Under the pieces are notes generated by a model. The model ran no database searches. It was given only the letters and a program-made list of their open reading frames with translations, and was not told the DNA's origin. Source: an uncultured Clostridia bacterium (GTDB lineage Bacteria > Bacillota > Clostridia > Oscillospirales > Feifaniaceae). From it: a stretch of 64,000 bases of DNA. Shown here in pieces: positions 44,507 to 53,591 of this stretch (positions within the stretch are counted from its first letter, which is position 1; each line of letters begins with the position of its first letter). Made by a program: the position numbers and the translations under genes. The stretch lies in NCBI GenBank assembly GCA_944376235.1, contig CALWCA010000004.1:171774-235773 (forward strand), written 5' to 3'.

Positions 44507-44593
44507 CTAGTTGTCGCAGCAGCAGCACAGGATCAGGAAAATGATGATGATCCAGCACAGGCAATCGTTGTCAAAGACATTACTAAAACACAC
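44507..44593 (-). CDS. Tiny Cys-rich hydrophobic peptide (28 aa)
   Basis: A 28-codon ORF starting GTG 44593 with GTGAGGTGA seven bases upstream and ending at TAG. The peptide has a polar start (VCFSNVFDNDCLC), then a hydrophobic CWIIIIFLILCCCC run and DN. Such very short one-helix peptides with Cys flanks are found in many Clostridia and spore formers (compare YjcZ-like spore peptides), and are usually missed by gene callers. It has its own terminator. Function unknown; the coding call rests on ribosome site, composition and terminator. Confidence 0.6.
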   Translation of the reverse strand: MCFSNVFDNDCLCWIIIIFLILCCCCDN

Positions 44594-44687
44594 GGTTCAT
44601 TCACCTCACTCAAGTATGTGTGCTATATCCTATGCCGCAGGGCACATTGTGTTCCTGTCAAGGCAAGCAAAAGGAGAAGAAAAAATC

Positions 44688-45836
44688 ATGTCACAGCAAG
44701 AGAAAAACGGGGATACCATGCAGTTTGACAAGCCAAAGCGCGCAAGCGGCGCCGAAAAGGCCCGGCGCGCAAAAAAACGAAAGCAGCAGCTCTTCAACCG
44801 CACCTTTTTGTATGCCATGATGGTGATTGTGGCCTCCCTGCTGCTTGCAGTCTATGCGCTGCATGTGGCAAACGACGCGCTGGCGCTCATGAAGCCCAGC
44901 AGCGACCTGAGCGTCAGGATTGAGAAGGGCTCCACCGTGGGCCAGATTGCGCGCGAGCTCAAGGATGCCGGCCTCATCGAGTACCGGTGGGCCTTCGTGC
45001 TCTTCGCCAAGGTCACGGGCAATGCCGACAGCTTTCAGTACGGCACCTATGTGCTCAACACCGACATGGACTATCTGGAGCTTGTGACCAATCTGCAGAA
45101 GACGGCCAGCTTCCGCGCCACAGTGACCGTCATGATCCCCGAGGGGGCGGAGCTGCGCGAGATTATCGCCACGCTCGACGAGAAAAACGTCTGCTCTGCC
45201 GAGGAGCTGTGGGATGCGGTGGAAAATCACCCCTTTGACTACGACTTCCTCCAAAACCTCCCCGAGCGCGAAAACCGCCTTGAGGGCTATCTCTTCCCCG
45301 ACACCTATGAGTTTTTTGAGCAGTCGGACGCCGTGACCGTGCTGACCAAATTCCTCGACAACTTTGAAGTCAAATTTTCGCAGGAGCTGCGCGACCGCGC
45401 CGAGGAGATTGGCATGAGCATCGACGAGGTGGTGACGCTGGCCTCCATCATCGAGCGCGAGGCGGCAAGCGACGAGGATCGCGCCACCGTCTCCTCGGTC
45501 TTCCACAACCGCCTCAACAGCACCCAGTATCCCCTGCTGCAGTCCTGCGCCACGGTGCAGTATGTGCTGCAGGAGCGCAAGTCGGTGCTGACCTATGACG
45601 ACATCAAGATCGACAGCCCCTACAACACCTACCTCTACGAGGGGCTGCCCATCGGCCCCATCGCCTCTCCGGGGCTTGCCTCCATCAAGGCGGCGCTCTA
45701 CCCCGAGACCACCGACTACTACTTCTTTGTGGTCTCGGCCGACGGGACGCACATCTTCTCAAAGACGCTGGCCGAGCACAATGCCGCCGTCAAGCAGGCC
45801 AATTCCTCGCGCGGCACGGGCGCCGTGAGCGGCTGA
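44688..45836 (+). CDS. mltG: Endolytic murein transglycosylase MltG
   Basis: A 382-residue YceG/MltG protein that cuts nascent glycan strands at the membrane. N-terminal basic region, one membrane helix (about 43-63), a LysM-like part (RIEKGSTVGQIARELKDAGLI) and the catalytic domain with Glu256 in TLASIIEREA and the family end GLPIGPIASPGLASIKAAL. ATG 44688 has AAAGGAGAAG about ten bases upstream; a longer open frame is not supported. Divergent from the tiny peptide gene; a strong hairpin follows. Confidence 0.94.
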   Translation: MSQQEKNGDTMQFDKPKRASGAEKARRAKKRKQQLFNRTFLYAMMVIVASLLLAVYALHVANDALALMKPSSDLSVRIEKGSTVGQIARELKDAGLIEYRWAFVLFAKVTGNADSFQYGTYVLNTDMDYLELVTNLQKTASFRATVTVMIPEGAELREIIATLDEKNVCSAEELWDAVENHPFDYDFLQNLPERENRLEGYLFPDTYEFFEQSDAVTVLTKFLDNFEVKFSQELRDRAEEIGMSIDEVVTLASIIEREAASDEDRATVSSVFHNRLNSTQYPLLQSCATVQYVLQERKSVLTYDDIKIDSPYNTYLYEGLPIGPIASPGLASIKAALYPETTDYYFFVVSADGTHIFSKTLAEHNAAVKQANSSRGTGAVSG

Positions 45837-45920
45837 CGCTTGAGGCTGCAGCGCGGGAAGAAGAGCCCCTGAATGAGGGAGCCGTGAACCGGGCCCCAAA
45901 CGGGGCGCTGAACAGAGTGA

Positions 45921-45966
45921 AAAAACGGGCGCACGCATCGGAAACGATGCGTGCGCCCGTTTTTTT
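45921..45966. terminator. Strong bidirectional terminator after mltG
   Basis: Perfect 20-bp arms (45921-45940, 45945-45964), loop GAAA, A-run before and T-run after. Confidence 0.88.
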
Positions 45967-46920
45967 GTGCGTCGGGGAAAAAGGGAAGGAGATATGGCGG
46001 ATCTGGTGGGAAGAGGACGGCGCAGAGGGGGTGGGAAGCGATGGAAGACGGAGCTGCAGGCGGGGAAGGAGGGTGTGGAAAAGTGCCGGAAAGATACGGC
46101 GGGAGAAGGGGGAAAGGCAAGGGGAGGCGCCAAAGGAGCGGCGGGAGAACAAAAAGGGAGCAAAGAAGAGGCGCGGCCAGAGAGGGAGGAGCTCGCTGAT
46201 GCCGCTTTGAAAGGCAGGAGCGGCGGGCGGGAGAAGCGGCTGCATGCCGGCGGGGCAGCAGGCCGTGTGCCGGGGGCGGGGAGCACGGGGCGGGGAAGGA
46301 CGTAAGAAAGGGGAAGAGGGCAAAGGAGCGATGAGGGGCCCTTGGAAAAAGAGGCGGCTCGGGCAGGCTTGGGGGAAATGCGCCGGGACGGGGCAGGCAA
46401 AAAAGAAAACGCAGCCCCCTTTTTTGCCGCAGAGGGCGGGCGTCTTATATTTTTTAAAAAAGAGGCCACAATAGAAAAGATAAAAAACTGTGCCCTGCGC
46501 CCGGGCGGGCTTTTGGGGGGGCGGCGAAGCCTTTTGGGCCGTCCGGGCGGCGGGGGCGCCCTGCCGCAATTGCGTGTGCGCGTGTGTGCGGGTTCAACTG
46601 GCCGGGAGGAAGGACAGAAAGCAGCGCCAATTGCGTGTGCGCGTGTGTGCGGGTGCGGACGCCCCTTTCGCCCTATGCGGCAATGGCCGATGCGCCTGGC
46701 GCAGCAGAGGAAAAGGAGGGGGCGTGCGGGTGTGGGTGCGTGCGCGCGCATGGCCCGTCAGATGCCCCATACGGGGGCCGGCGCTGCGGGTGTGTGCGCC
46801 CCTGAGCCGCCCTGCAGCCATCGGGGGATGCCGTGTGCGCCCGCCTTCGCCCTGCGGGGCGGCGGGGTGCCGGGTGCGCCCGCCCCTTTCGCCCTGCGGG
46901 GCGGCGGGTTTTTGAAGCAT
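45967..46920. repeat. 1-kb gene-free region with direct repeats
   Basis: Purine-rich first half (GGGAAGAG-type words), then a 27-base exact direct repeat, CAATTGCGTGTGCGCGTG plus TGTGCGGGT, at 46567-46593 and 46628-46654. At 46840-46915 a unit of GTGCGCCCGCC and CCTGCGGGGCGGCGGG occurs twice. No ORF with a ribosome site. Confidence 0.7.
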
Positions 46921-46957
46921 CCGTGCGGCCTGCCCCGCAAGAGGGCAGGCCGCACGG
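46921..46957. repeat. 15-bp hairpin upstream of the PBP gene
   Basis: CCGTGCGGCCTGCCC (46921-46935), loop CGCAAGA, GGGCAGGCCGCACGG (46943-46957). No T-run; 48 bases before the PBP start, so it could shape the 5' end of that mRNA. Confidence 0.65.
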
Positions 46958-47005
46958 AAGCTGTCTGTGTGCTCCGAAACAACAGACTGTGGGAGGTGCT
47001 GCGGG

Positions 47006-48961
47006 ATGATGTCAAGGCGTCTTTTGGCGCTCTTTATCGTGTTTGTGCTGCTCTTTGTGCAGGTGACGCTGCGGCTTTACACCATTGCCGCCGACGAGGG
47101 GGGAGAATTTCTGGCCTCGGCGCAAAGGCAGCAGCAGATGGAGCTCGTGCTGTGCGAGCGCGGCGGCCTCATCACCGATATCAACGGCTTCCCCCTCAAC
47201 TATGAGGAGGGCGTCTTTGCCGCCCTGGTGCAGCCGGAGGAGTGCCGGGGCCTGAGCCGCACCGCCATGCTGCTGGCCTCCGCCTGCGATTTGACCACCC
47301 GGGAGGTGCTGGACTACCTCGAAAAGGGCAGCCCCTTTTCCCTGACGCTCGAGCGCCCCGTGGAGGCGCCCGGCGTGACGGTGCTGCCCTGCCTGACCCG
47401 CTCCGAGACGCCGCCTGCCGTGCATCTGGTGGGCACCATGGGCGCCGACGGCAGCACCCCGCTGTCGGGCGTGGAGGCCGCCTATGAGAGCTATCTCTCA
47501 CAGTGCGGCGGCAGGATGTACGCCGCGCTGCAGAAGACGGCGGCCGGCGGCCTGCTCGACACCGAGGCCGTGCTTGTGGACGACGGCTATCACGAGCAGT
47601 CGGGCGTCATGCTCACGCTCGACGCCCGGCTGCAGGAGATTTTGGAGCAGGAGACGGCGCAAATGGAGGCCGGCGCCGCCCTGCTGCTGCGCACCGACGG
47701 CAGCATTGCCGCCTCGGTCAGCCGCCCCTCCTACGAGGGCGGGCAGGTGGCGGAGCTGCTGTCCTCCACCGGGGGGGAGCTGCTCAACCGCGCCCTGACC
47801 GGCTACAACATCGGCTCCCTCTTCAAGCTGGTCGTGGCGGCCCAGACCCTCGATCGCGGACAGCAGGCCCCGGTTTACACCTGTCTTGGCAAAATCGAGG
47901 TCGACGGGCGCGAGTTCTCCTGCCACCTCAAGGAGGGCCACGGCACCCTGACCATGCAGCAGGCCATGGAAAAATCCTGCAACGTCTACTTCATCTCGCT
48001 GCTGCTGGATCAGGGCAGGGAGGGCTACGACGCCGCCCTCGAGCTGGCCGGGGCGCTGGGCTTTGACAGCCCGTCGTCGCTGTGCCCCGGCGTGACCGAG
48101 CAGGCCGGCAGCCTGCCCGACGAGGCGCTCTCGCGTCAGCTCATGGCAAACGTGGCCATCGGCCAGGGCTCCCTGCTGGCCACCCCGCTCGACTTTGCCG
48201 TGCTGGTCTGCACCATCGTCAACGGCGGCCTGCGCCCCGAGGTGCGGCTGGTCGAGGGGCTGCTCGAGGACGGAGAGCTGCTGCGCGAGCTGGGCGATGA
48301 GCCCCGGCCCGTGCGCGTCATGAGCGAGCAGACCGCGAAGGCGCTGCGTGACATGATGGAGCAGACCTGCCTGAGGGGCACCGGCACCACCGCCAGGCCC
48401 GAGGGCTTTGACGTGGCCGGAAAGACGGCCTCGGCCGAGACCGGCTGGCTGCGCGGCGGCGAGAGCGTGGTGCACGGCAGCTTCGCCGGCTGCTTCCCGG
48501 CAGACGACCCCCGGTATGTGATGGTGGTGCTGGTCGAAAACGGAAAGTCGGGCTCGGCGGCGGCGGCGCCCATCTTCCGTGAGGTGGCGCAAAGGGTCAT
48601 GCAGCCAGAGACGCAGGAGGACGCGCAGGGTGCGCAGGGTGCGCAGGATGCGCAGGACGCGCAGGGTGCGCAGGGCGTACAGGAGGCGCAGGGTGCGCAG
48701 GATGCGCAGCAGGGAGCGCAGGACGTGCAGGGTGCGCAGCAGGGCGCGCAGGCCCCCGCCCGCCGTGCGGGCGGGCAAAAAAAGCGCAGGCGCTCCCGGG
48801 GACGCTGGGGCCGGCAAAAAAACAATGCGCAGGGCCGGCCTGCGGCCCCGGGCGGCAGCAGGATGCCGCTTTTTTTGGAAAAAGCAGGGCGGCCCTGCGC
48901 AAAAAGGGGAGGCCCTGCCCCAAGGGGCGTACGGCCCCGGCAGGCCCTGCCCCCGGCTTGA
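47006..48961 (+). CDS. Class B penicillin-binding protein with repeat tail
   Basis: A 651-residue transpeptidase cross-linking peptidoglycan outside the membrane. N-terminal membrane helix (about 4-24), PBP dimerisation part, then the active-site triad: Ser271-Lys274 in GSLFKL, Ser324-Asn326 in KSCN, and Lys473-Thr-Ala in AGKTASAETG (KTA in place of the usual KTG). After about residue 535 comes a low-complexity tail of Gly/Ala/Gln/Asp repeats and then a basic Arg/Lys-rich end. ATG 47006 follows GGGAGGTG. Family PbpA/SpoVD-like; exact role (elongation, division or spore) is not decided. Confidence 0.9.
   Translation: MMSRRLLALFIVFVLLFVQVTLRLYTIAADEGGEFLASAQRQQQMELVLCERGGLITDINGFPLNYEEGVFAALVQPEECRGLSRTAMLLASACDLTTREVLDYLEKGSPFSLTLERPVEAPGVTVLPCLTRSETPPAVHLVGTMGADGSTPLSGVEAAYESYLSQCGGRMYAALQKTAAGGLLDTEAVLVDDGYHEQSGVMLTLDARLQEILEQETAQMEAGAALLLRTDGSIAASVSRPSYEGGQVAELLSSTGGELLNRALTGYNIGSLFKLVVAAQTLDRGQQAPVYTCLGKIEVDGREFSCHLKEGHGTLTMQQAMEKSCNVYFISLLLDQGREGYDAALELAGALGFDSPSSLCPGVTEQAGSLPDEALSRQLMANVAIGQGSLLATPLDFAVLVCTIVNGGLRPEVRLVEGLLEDGELLRELGDEPRPVRVMSEQTAKALRDMMEQTCLRGTGTTARPEGFDVAGKTASAETGWLRGGESVVHGSFAGCFPADDPRYVMVVLVENGKSGSAAAAPIFREVAQRVMQPETQEDAQGAQGAQDAQDAQGAQGVQEAQGAQDAQQGAQDVQGAQQGAQAPARRAGGQKKRRRSRGRWGRQKNNAQGRPAAPGGSRMPLFLEKAGRPCAKRGGPAPRGVRPRQALPPA
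48615..48752 (+). repeat. 9-base tandem repeat encoding a GAQ/DAQ tail
   Basis: About 15 copies of GCGCAGGGT and near variants (GCGCAGGAT, GCGCAGGAC) run in frame through the 3' end of the PBP gene, giving alternating GAQ, DAQ and VQ units. Confidence 0.9.
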
Positions 48962-49022
48962 GGCAGCACGCTTGCGTGTGCGGGCGGGAGGCGTGCGCGC
49001 CGGATTTTGCCCGCGCGGGGGC

Positions 49023-49051
49023 TTGACAAATGTCAAAATATGCAGTATCCT
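49023..49051 (+). promoter_or_regulatory. sigma-A promoter of the alaS leader
   Basis: TTGACA (49023-49028), 17-base spacer, TATCCT (49046-49051), about 380 bases before alaS. Confidence 0.85.
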
Positions 49052-49057
49052 ACTACT

Positions 49058-49372
49058 ATCTTTTTGCAAAGGGGCGCCTGCCTGTGCGCCGCGCCGCTTT
49101 CGCAGGAGAGAAACAATGGGATCAAAAAAACGGCGATGAAAAAGAGAGTATCCGCTTTGGCGCGTACGCAGAGAGAGGGCCATCCGGCTGAAAGGCCCTT
49201 TGCGCGCCCGGCGGAGAAAGCCGCTTTGGAGCTGCGCGGGAAGACCGCGACGGGTCGCTTCCGTTATCGGGCGTTTTAAGTGGTGGACGGCGCGCCTGCG
49301 CCGTGCGCAACAAGGGTGGTACCGCGGAAAGCCTCTTTCCGTCCCTTCTCATGGGACGAGGGAGGCTTTTTT
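49058..49372 (+). promoter_or_regulatory. T-box leader (alanine) of alaS
   Basis: Contains the conserved T-box AAGGGTGGTACCGCGG (49312-49327) followed by an intrinsic terminator: AAGCCTC (49329-49335) with GAGGCTT (49362-49368), inner GTCCC/GGGAC, then T-run. The leader senses uncharged tRNA-Ala: the bulge TGGT would pair with the tRNA ACCA end and its last T fits the A discriminator of tRNA-Ala. AGAGTA (49145-49150) marks the Stem I side. A GCC triplet at 49220-49222 is a plausible alanine specifier; that choice is tentative. Confidence 0.9.
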
Positions 49373-49429
49373 GATTGCCCGTCGTCCCCTGCACTTGCAC
49401 AAGTTCAATGAAAAACGGAGGAATGGATT

Positions 49430-52069
49430 ATGCAATGGATGGGACTCAATGAGATTCGGGAAAAATACCTGAGCTTTTTCGAGAGCAAGGGGCATCTGAG
49501 AATGCCCAGCGCCTCGCTGGTTCCCCAGGGCGACAAGAGCCTGCTGCTCATCAACTCGGGCATGGCCCCGCTCAAGCCCTATTTCACGGGAAAGGAAACC
49601 CCGCCCCGCCGCCGCGTCACCACCTGTCAGAAGTGCATCCGCACGCCCGACATCGAGCGCGTGGGCAAAACGGCGCGCCACGGCACCTTCTTTGAAATGC
49701 TGGGCAACTTCTCCTTTGGAGATTACTTCAAGCGCGAGGCCACCGCCTGGGCCTGGGAGTTCTGCACCAAGGTCATGGAGCTGCCCCCCGAGCGCCTGTA
49801 TGTCTCCATTTACGAAAACGACGACGAGGCCTACGACATCTGGACCAAGGAGGTGGGCGTCTCGCCCGACCACATGGTGCGCCTTGGAAAAGAGGACAAC
49901 TTCTGGGAAATCGGCAGCGGCCCCTGCGGCCCCTGCTCCGAAATCTACTTTGACAGAGGCCCCGAGTGGGGCTGCGGCAAGCCCGACTGCGCCGTCGGCT
50001 GCGACTGCGACCGCTATATCGAGTTCTGGAATTTGGTCTTCACCCAGTTCGACGGCGACGGCAACGGCAACTACACCCCCCTCGAGCACCCCAACATCGA
50101 CACCGGCATGGGCCTTGAGCGCATGGCCTGCATCATGCAGAATGTCGCCAACCTCTTTGAGGTCGACACCGTCATGGCCATCACCGAAAAGGTGTCGGAA
50201 ATCGTGGGCGCCACCTACAAGGAAAACGAGAAGAGCGACGTGTCGCTGCGCGTCATCACCGACCACATCCGCTCCACCACCATGATGGTGTCCGACGGCG
50301 TCATGCCCAGCAACGAGGGCAGAGGCTATGTGCTGCGCCGTCTGCTGCGCCGCGCCGCCCGCCACGGTAAGCTGCTGGGCTACGACGGCCCCTTCCTCTA
50401 TCAGGTGGTCGACACCGTGGTCGAGTGCTCGGGAGAGGCATACCCCAACCTGGTGGAAAAGCGCGACTTCATCAAAAAGGTCATCCGTCTCGAGGAGGAG
50501 CGCTTCATCGAGACCATCGACGCAGGCCTTGAGATCCTCACCGGCCTCATGGAGCAGCACCGTGCAAACGGCGTCCTGCCCGGCGACGAGGCCTTCCGCC
50601 TCTACGACACCTTCGGCTTCCCCATCGACCTGACAAGGGAAATTTTGGAAGAACAGGGCATGAAGGCCGACGAGCAGCGCTTCGAGCAGCTCATGGAGCA
50701 GCAGCGTCAGCGCGCCCGCGAGGCGCGGGCGGCCGCCGTCGACGCCGGCTGGGACGAGGGCGTGCTCGACACGCTGCCCAAGGAGCTTGTCAGCCGCTTC
50801 ATCGGCTACGACCAGAGCGAGTGCGAGGGCGTGGTGCGCGCCATGGTGCTGGACGGCGCCCTGGCCGACACCCTGCAGGACGGCGACGAAAACGCCGTCG
50901 TCATCACCGACCAGACCGTCTTCTACCCCGAGGGCGGCGGCCAGGTGGGCGACACCGGCACCATGACAAACCCCCACTTCTCGGGCCAGGTGCTGGGTAC
51001 CCGCAAGCTGGCCGACGGAAAGATTTTGCATCTGGTCAGCGTCACCGAGGGCGTGCTCGACTTGGGCGACACCGTGCGCCTTGCCATCGACACCGAGCGC
51101 CGTATGGACACCACCCGCAACCACACCGCCACCCATCTGCTCAACATGGCGCTGCGCCGCGTGCTGGGCGACCACGTCACCCAGGCCGGCTCGCTGGTCG
51201 AGCCCGCCAGAATCCGCTTTGACTTCACCCACTTCGAGGCCCTCACCCCCGAGCAGCTCGCCGAGGTGGAACGGCTGGTCAACGACGCCATCCTCTCCGG
51301 CACCGTGACCCACATCTCCAACATGCCTCTGATGCAGGCCAAGCAGCTCGGCGCCATCGCAGACTTCGGCGAAAAATACGGCGAAGTGGTGCGCGTGGTC
51401 GAGATCCCCGGCCTGACCACCGACCTGTGCGGCGGCTGCCATCTCAAAAATACCGCCGAGGCAGGCCTCTTCAAGATCCTCTCGGAGGGCGGCATTTCGG
51501 CCGGCGTGCGCCGCATCGAGGCCGTCACCGGCCACGGCCTGCTCCATCTGCTGGACAGCAGGGAGCAGACCATCGCGCAGACCGCCGCCATCCTCAAGGC
51601 AAAGCCCAGCGAGCTGGTGGGGCGTGCGCGCAGCGTCATGAACGAGCAGCGCGCCGCGCATCAGACCATCGAGGAGCTGCGCAGCCAGGTGGCAGGCGCC
51701 GCGCTGGAGGACATCGTCTCGGCCGGAAAGACCGTGGAGGGCGTGCTGGTGCTGTCGGCCTGGCTCAAGGGCCAGGGCATCGAGGAGATGCGCTCGCTGG
51801 GCGACAGGCTCAAGAGCGAGTATGACCCCGTCTTCCTGCTGCTGGCCGGAGACAGGGACGGCAAGCTGACCTTCTTTGCCACTGCGACCAAGGGCGCTGT
51901 GCAGCGCGGCGTGCACTGCGGCGACGTCGTGCGCGAGGTGGCTGCCATGACCGGCGGACGCGGCGGCGGCAAGCCCGACACGGCGCAGGCCGGCGGAAAG
52001 GACCTTTCGCTGGTGCAGCAGGCCCTGGAAAAGGGCTGCGAGCTGGCGCAGCAGCAATTGAAAAAGTAA
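49430..52069 (+). CDS. alaS: Alanyl-tRNA synthetase
   Basis: An 879-residue class II synthetase of normal length. Catalytic domain (1-440) with INSGMAPLKPYFTG and GTFFEMLGNFSFGDYF; editing domain with zinc motif NHTATHLLN (near 563) and CGGCHLKNTAE (near 667); C-terminal DHHA1-type GGRGGGKPDTAQAGG. ATG 49430 follows ACGGAGGAATGG. Controlled by the T-box leader upstream; ended by a terminator 11 bases after the stop. Confidence 0.98.
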   Translation: MQWMGLNEIREKYLSFFESKGHLRMPSASLVPQGDKSLLLINSGMAPLKPYFTGKETPPRRRVTTCQKCIRTPDIERVGKTARHGTFFEMLGNFSFGDYFKREATAWAWEFCTKVMELPPERLYVSIYENDDEAYDIWTKEVGVSPDHMVRLGKEDNFWEIGSGPCGPCSEIYFDRGPEWGCGKPDCAVGCDCDRYIEFWNLVFTQFDGDGNGNYTPLEHPNIDTGMGLERMACIMQNVANLFEVDTVMAITEKVSEIVGATYKENEKSDVSLRVITDHIRSTTMMVSDGVMPSNEGRGYVLRRLLRRAARHGKLLGYDGPFLYQVVDTVVECSGEAYPNLVEKRDFIKKVIRLEEERFIETIDAGLEILTGLMEQHRANGVLPGDEAFRLYDTFGFPIDLTREILEEQGMKADEQRFEQLMEQQRQRAREARAAAVDAGWDEGVLDTLPKELVSRFIGYDQSECEGVVRAMVLDGALADTLQDGDENAVVITDQTVFYPEGGGQVGDTGTMTNPHFSGQVLGTRKLADGKILHLVSVTEGVLDLGDTVRLAIDTERRMDTTRNHTATHLLNMALRRVLGDHVTQAGSLVEPARIRFDFTHFEALTPEQLAEVERLVNDAILSGTVTHISNMPLMQAKQLGAIADFGEKYGEVVRVVEIPGLTTDLCGGCHLKNTAEAGLFKILSEGGISAGVRRIEAVTGHGLLHLLDSREQTIAQTAAILKAKPSELVGRARSVMNEQRAAHQTIEELRSQVAGAALEDIVSAGKTVEGVLVLSAWLKGQGIEEMRSLGDRLKSEYDPVFLLLAGDRDGKLTFFATATKGAVQRGVHCGDVVREVAAMTGGRGGGKPDTAQAGGKDLSLVQQALEKGCELAQQQLKK

Positions 52070-52079
52070 AAAAACAAAT

Positions 52080-52122
52080 GGGAGCGCCCTTTCGCAAGGC
52101 AAAGGGGCGCTCCCTTCTTTTT
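52080..52122 (+). terminator. Terminator of alaS
   Basis: GGGAGCGCCC(TTT) pairs with (AAAG)GGGCGCTCCC, then TTCTTTTTTT. Confidence 0.85.
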
Positions 52123-52166
52123 TTGGGGGGACATTCAAAAAAGAAAGCCCGCAGGGGAAGGCAGGG

Positions 52167-52205
52167 CCCTTCAGGGGGGCGGCCGAAGGCCGCCCCCCTG
52201 AAGGG
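52167..52205. repeat. 18-bp GC hairpin
   Basis: CCCTTCAGGGGGGCGGCC (52167-52184), loop GAA, exact complement (52188-52205). Second of three hairpins in a row after alaS. Confidence 0.7.
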
Positions 52206-52206
52206 A

Positions 52207-52253
52207 CGCAAAAAAGGCGAAGCGTTTTTATAAAAAACGCTTCGCCTTTTTGC
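52207..52253. terminator. Third hairpin after alaS, AT/GC mixed
   Basis: AAAAAGGCGAAGCGTTTTT faces AAAAACGCTTCGCCTTTTT across a TA centre; bidirectional terminator-like. From 52254 to 52631 the sequence is purine-rich with no gene seen. Confidence 0.7.
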
Positions 52254-52631
52254 GTGACGGGGAGAAGGGCTTTGAGACAGGGGGGTACGGGCTGCCCAGG
52301 AGAGGGCAAAAGCAGGGGAAGTTTGGGGGAAGACGCAAACGAGGCGGCAGGGGTGGATGCAGGGGGTCAGGGGATGGGTCAAAATGAGGGGGAAAAGGAG
52401 GTGAAAAAGGGCAGGAAGGACAGGCGGGTGCCAAAGGACAGAGGGCAGGGGAGGGAAAAAGAGGGGGCCATGCGGGGAAGGACGTGGGGCAGGGGCTGGA
52501 CAAGGGCGCGGCGGGGCGGCGGGGAGAGAAGCGGGAAAAAAGGAAAAAGCCGCGGCGCAGCCCTTGCGGAGGCTGCGCCACGGCGACGGGCCGCACAGGG
52601 CGGCCGGTTCCGAAAAGCTGCAAAAGCTTCA

Positions 52632-52985
52632 TCAATAGTGCTCAAGCCTGTCCATGTCGAGCACGAAGATGGTCACACCGCCCTGGGGCATCTGCACCGG
52701 TACGGCGGGGATGGCGCCCTCGGTGGGCATGGAGTAGGCCACGGCGGGGGGCAGGACGGTCTCGATTCGCTTGCCGGCATGCTCCTTGAGGATTTTCAAA
52801 GCGCCCTCGAGCTTTTCCGCCTCCACGCCGATCATGATGGTCATGCTGCGCTTTTTCAAAAAACCGCCGCTCGAGTGCAGCAGCGTGGCATAGTAGCCGT
52901 TTTGGTTGAGCTGATAGACCACCTCGTGGTAGTCGTCCCCCTGCAGGACGGCCAGAATCAGTTTGTAGTTTGTTTTTTCACCCAT
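52632..52985 (-). CDS. darA: Cyclic-di-AMP receptor, DarA/PstA (PII-like) family
   Basis: A 117-residue PII-like signal protein that binds c-di-AMP in Firmicutes. Conserved segments: KLILAVLQGDDYHEVVYQLN, the GGFLKKRSMTIMIGVE loop (binding region, near 40-55) and the end GGVTIFVLDMDRLEHY. ATG 52985 follows GTGAGGAAAT. Monocistronic, with an extended -10 about 170 bases upstream. Its output is not known in this organism. Confidence 0.93.
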   Translation of the reverse strand: MGEKTNYKLILAVLQGDDYHEVVYQLNQNGYYATLLHSSGGFLKKRSMTIMIGVEAEKLEGALKILKEHAGKRIETVLPPAVAYSMPTEGAIPAVPVQMPQGGVTIFVLDMDRLEHY

Positions 52986-53155
52986 ACGGATTTCCTCACT
53001 TCCTGTTGTTTTTCAAGCGTTGCCTCGCCCCCGCGTCGGCTGGCGTGCACTCCTGCCGTCGGGGACTTTGGGGAAAGCCCCTTAAGCGGGGATGTCACGA
53101 AGGGGGAAGGCTCCCCTGCAGGGCCGCTCAGAGTGCAGCTTGTTCCTGCACTTCC

Positions 53156-53164
53156 AGTATAACA
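53156..53164 (-). promoter_or_regulatory. Extended -10 element for darA
   Basis: Minus strand TGTTATACT (53164-53156) in an AT-rich patch; no good -35. Leader of about 165 bases to darA. Confidence 0.4.
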
Positions 53165-53249
53165 CATGGGAAATGAAAATGGTGTAAAAAAATTAAGATT
53201 GTGTTATGATTTCAAATTCAAAATAAAGAAAATATTGGGAATGGGCCCA

Positions 53250-53590
53250 AGGGGGGTGAGACTGCTGCTGCGGGGAGGCTTGAGAGGGGGAGGCGGGGAC
53301 AGGCGCGGAAGCCCAAGGGGTGATGCAGGAGGGCGCGGGGCGAGCAAAAAAAGGGGAAGAGAGAAAAAAGAGCGGGAGGGAACGGGGACGGGGCGGGAAA
53401 GAAGAGCGGGGCAGGGGAGGGCCACGGAGCGGGGGAAAGGCTGCGGGCAGGACAGGGACAGGGCTGCGGGCAGGACAGGGACAGGGCTGCGGTAGGAGGC
53501 TGCGGTAGGAGGAGGCTGCTGCGGGGAGGAGTGCCGGGGAGAGCGGCGGGGAGGGAGAGCGTGCGGCATAAAAAAAAGGGGCCGTGACGC
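53250..53590. repeat. Purine tract and tandem repeats between darA and pdaA-like gene
   Basis: 53250-53440 is almost only G and A on the plus strand. At 53439-53484 a 23-base unit starting GGCTGCGGGCAGGACAGG is repeated exactly twice, followed by two copies of GGCTGCGGTAGGAG. No ORF with a ribosome site. Confidence 0.75.
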
Positions 53591-53591
53591 G

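Noticed and set aside
49349..52309. Minus-strand ORF of 986 codons opposite alaS
   Set aside because: Shadow of the highly conserved alaS frame; composition dominated by His, Gly, Val and Ala, no ribosome site.
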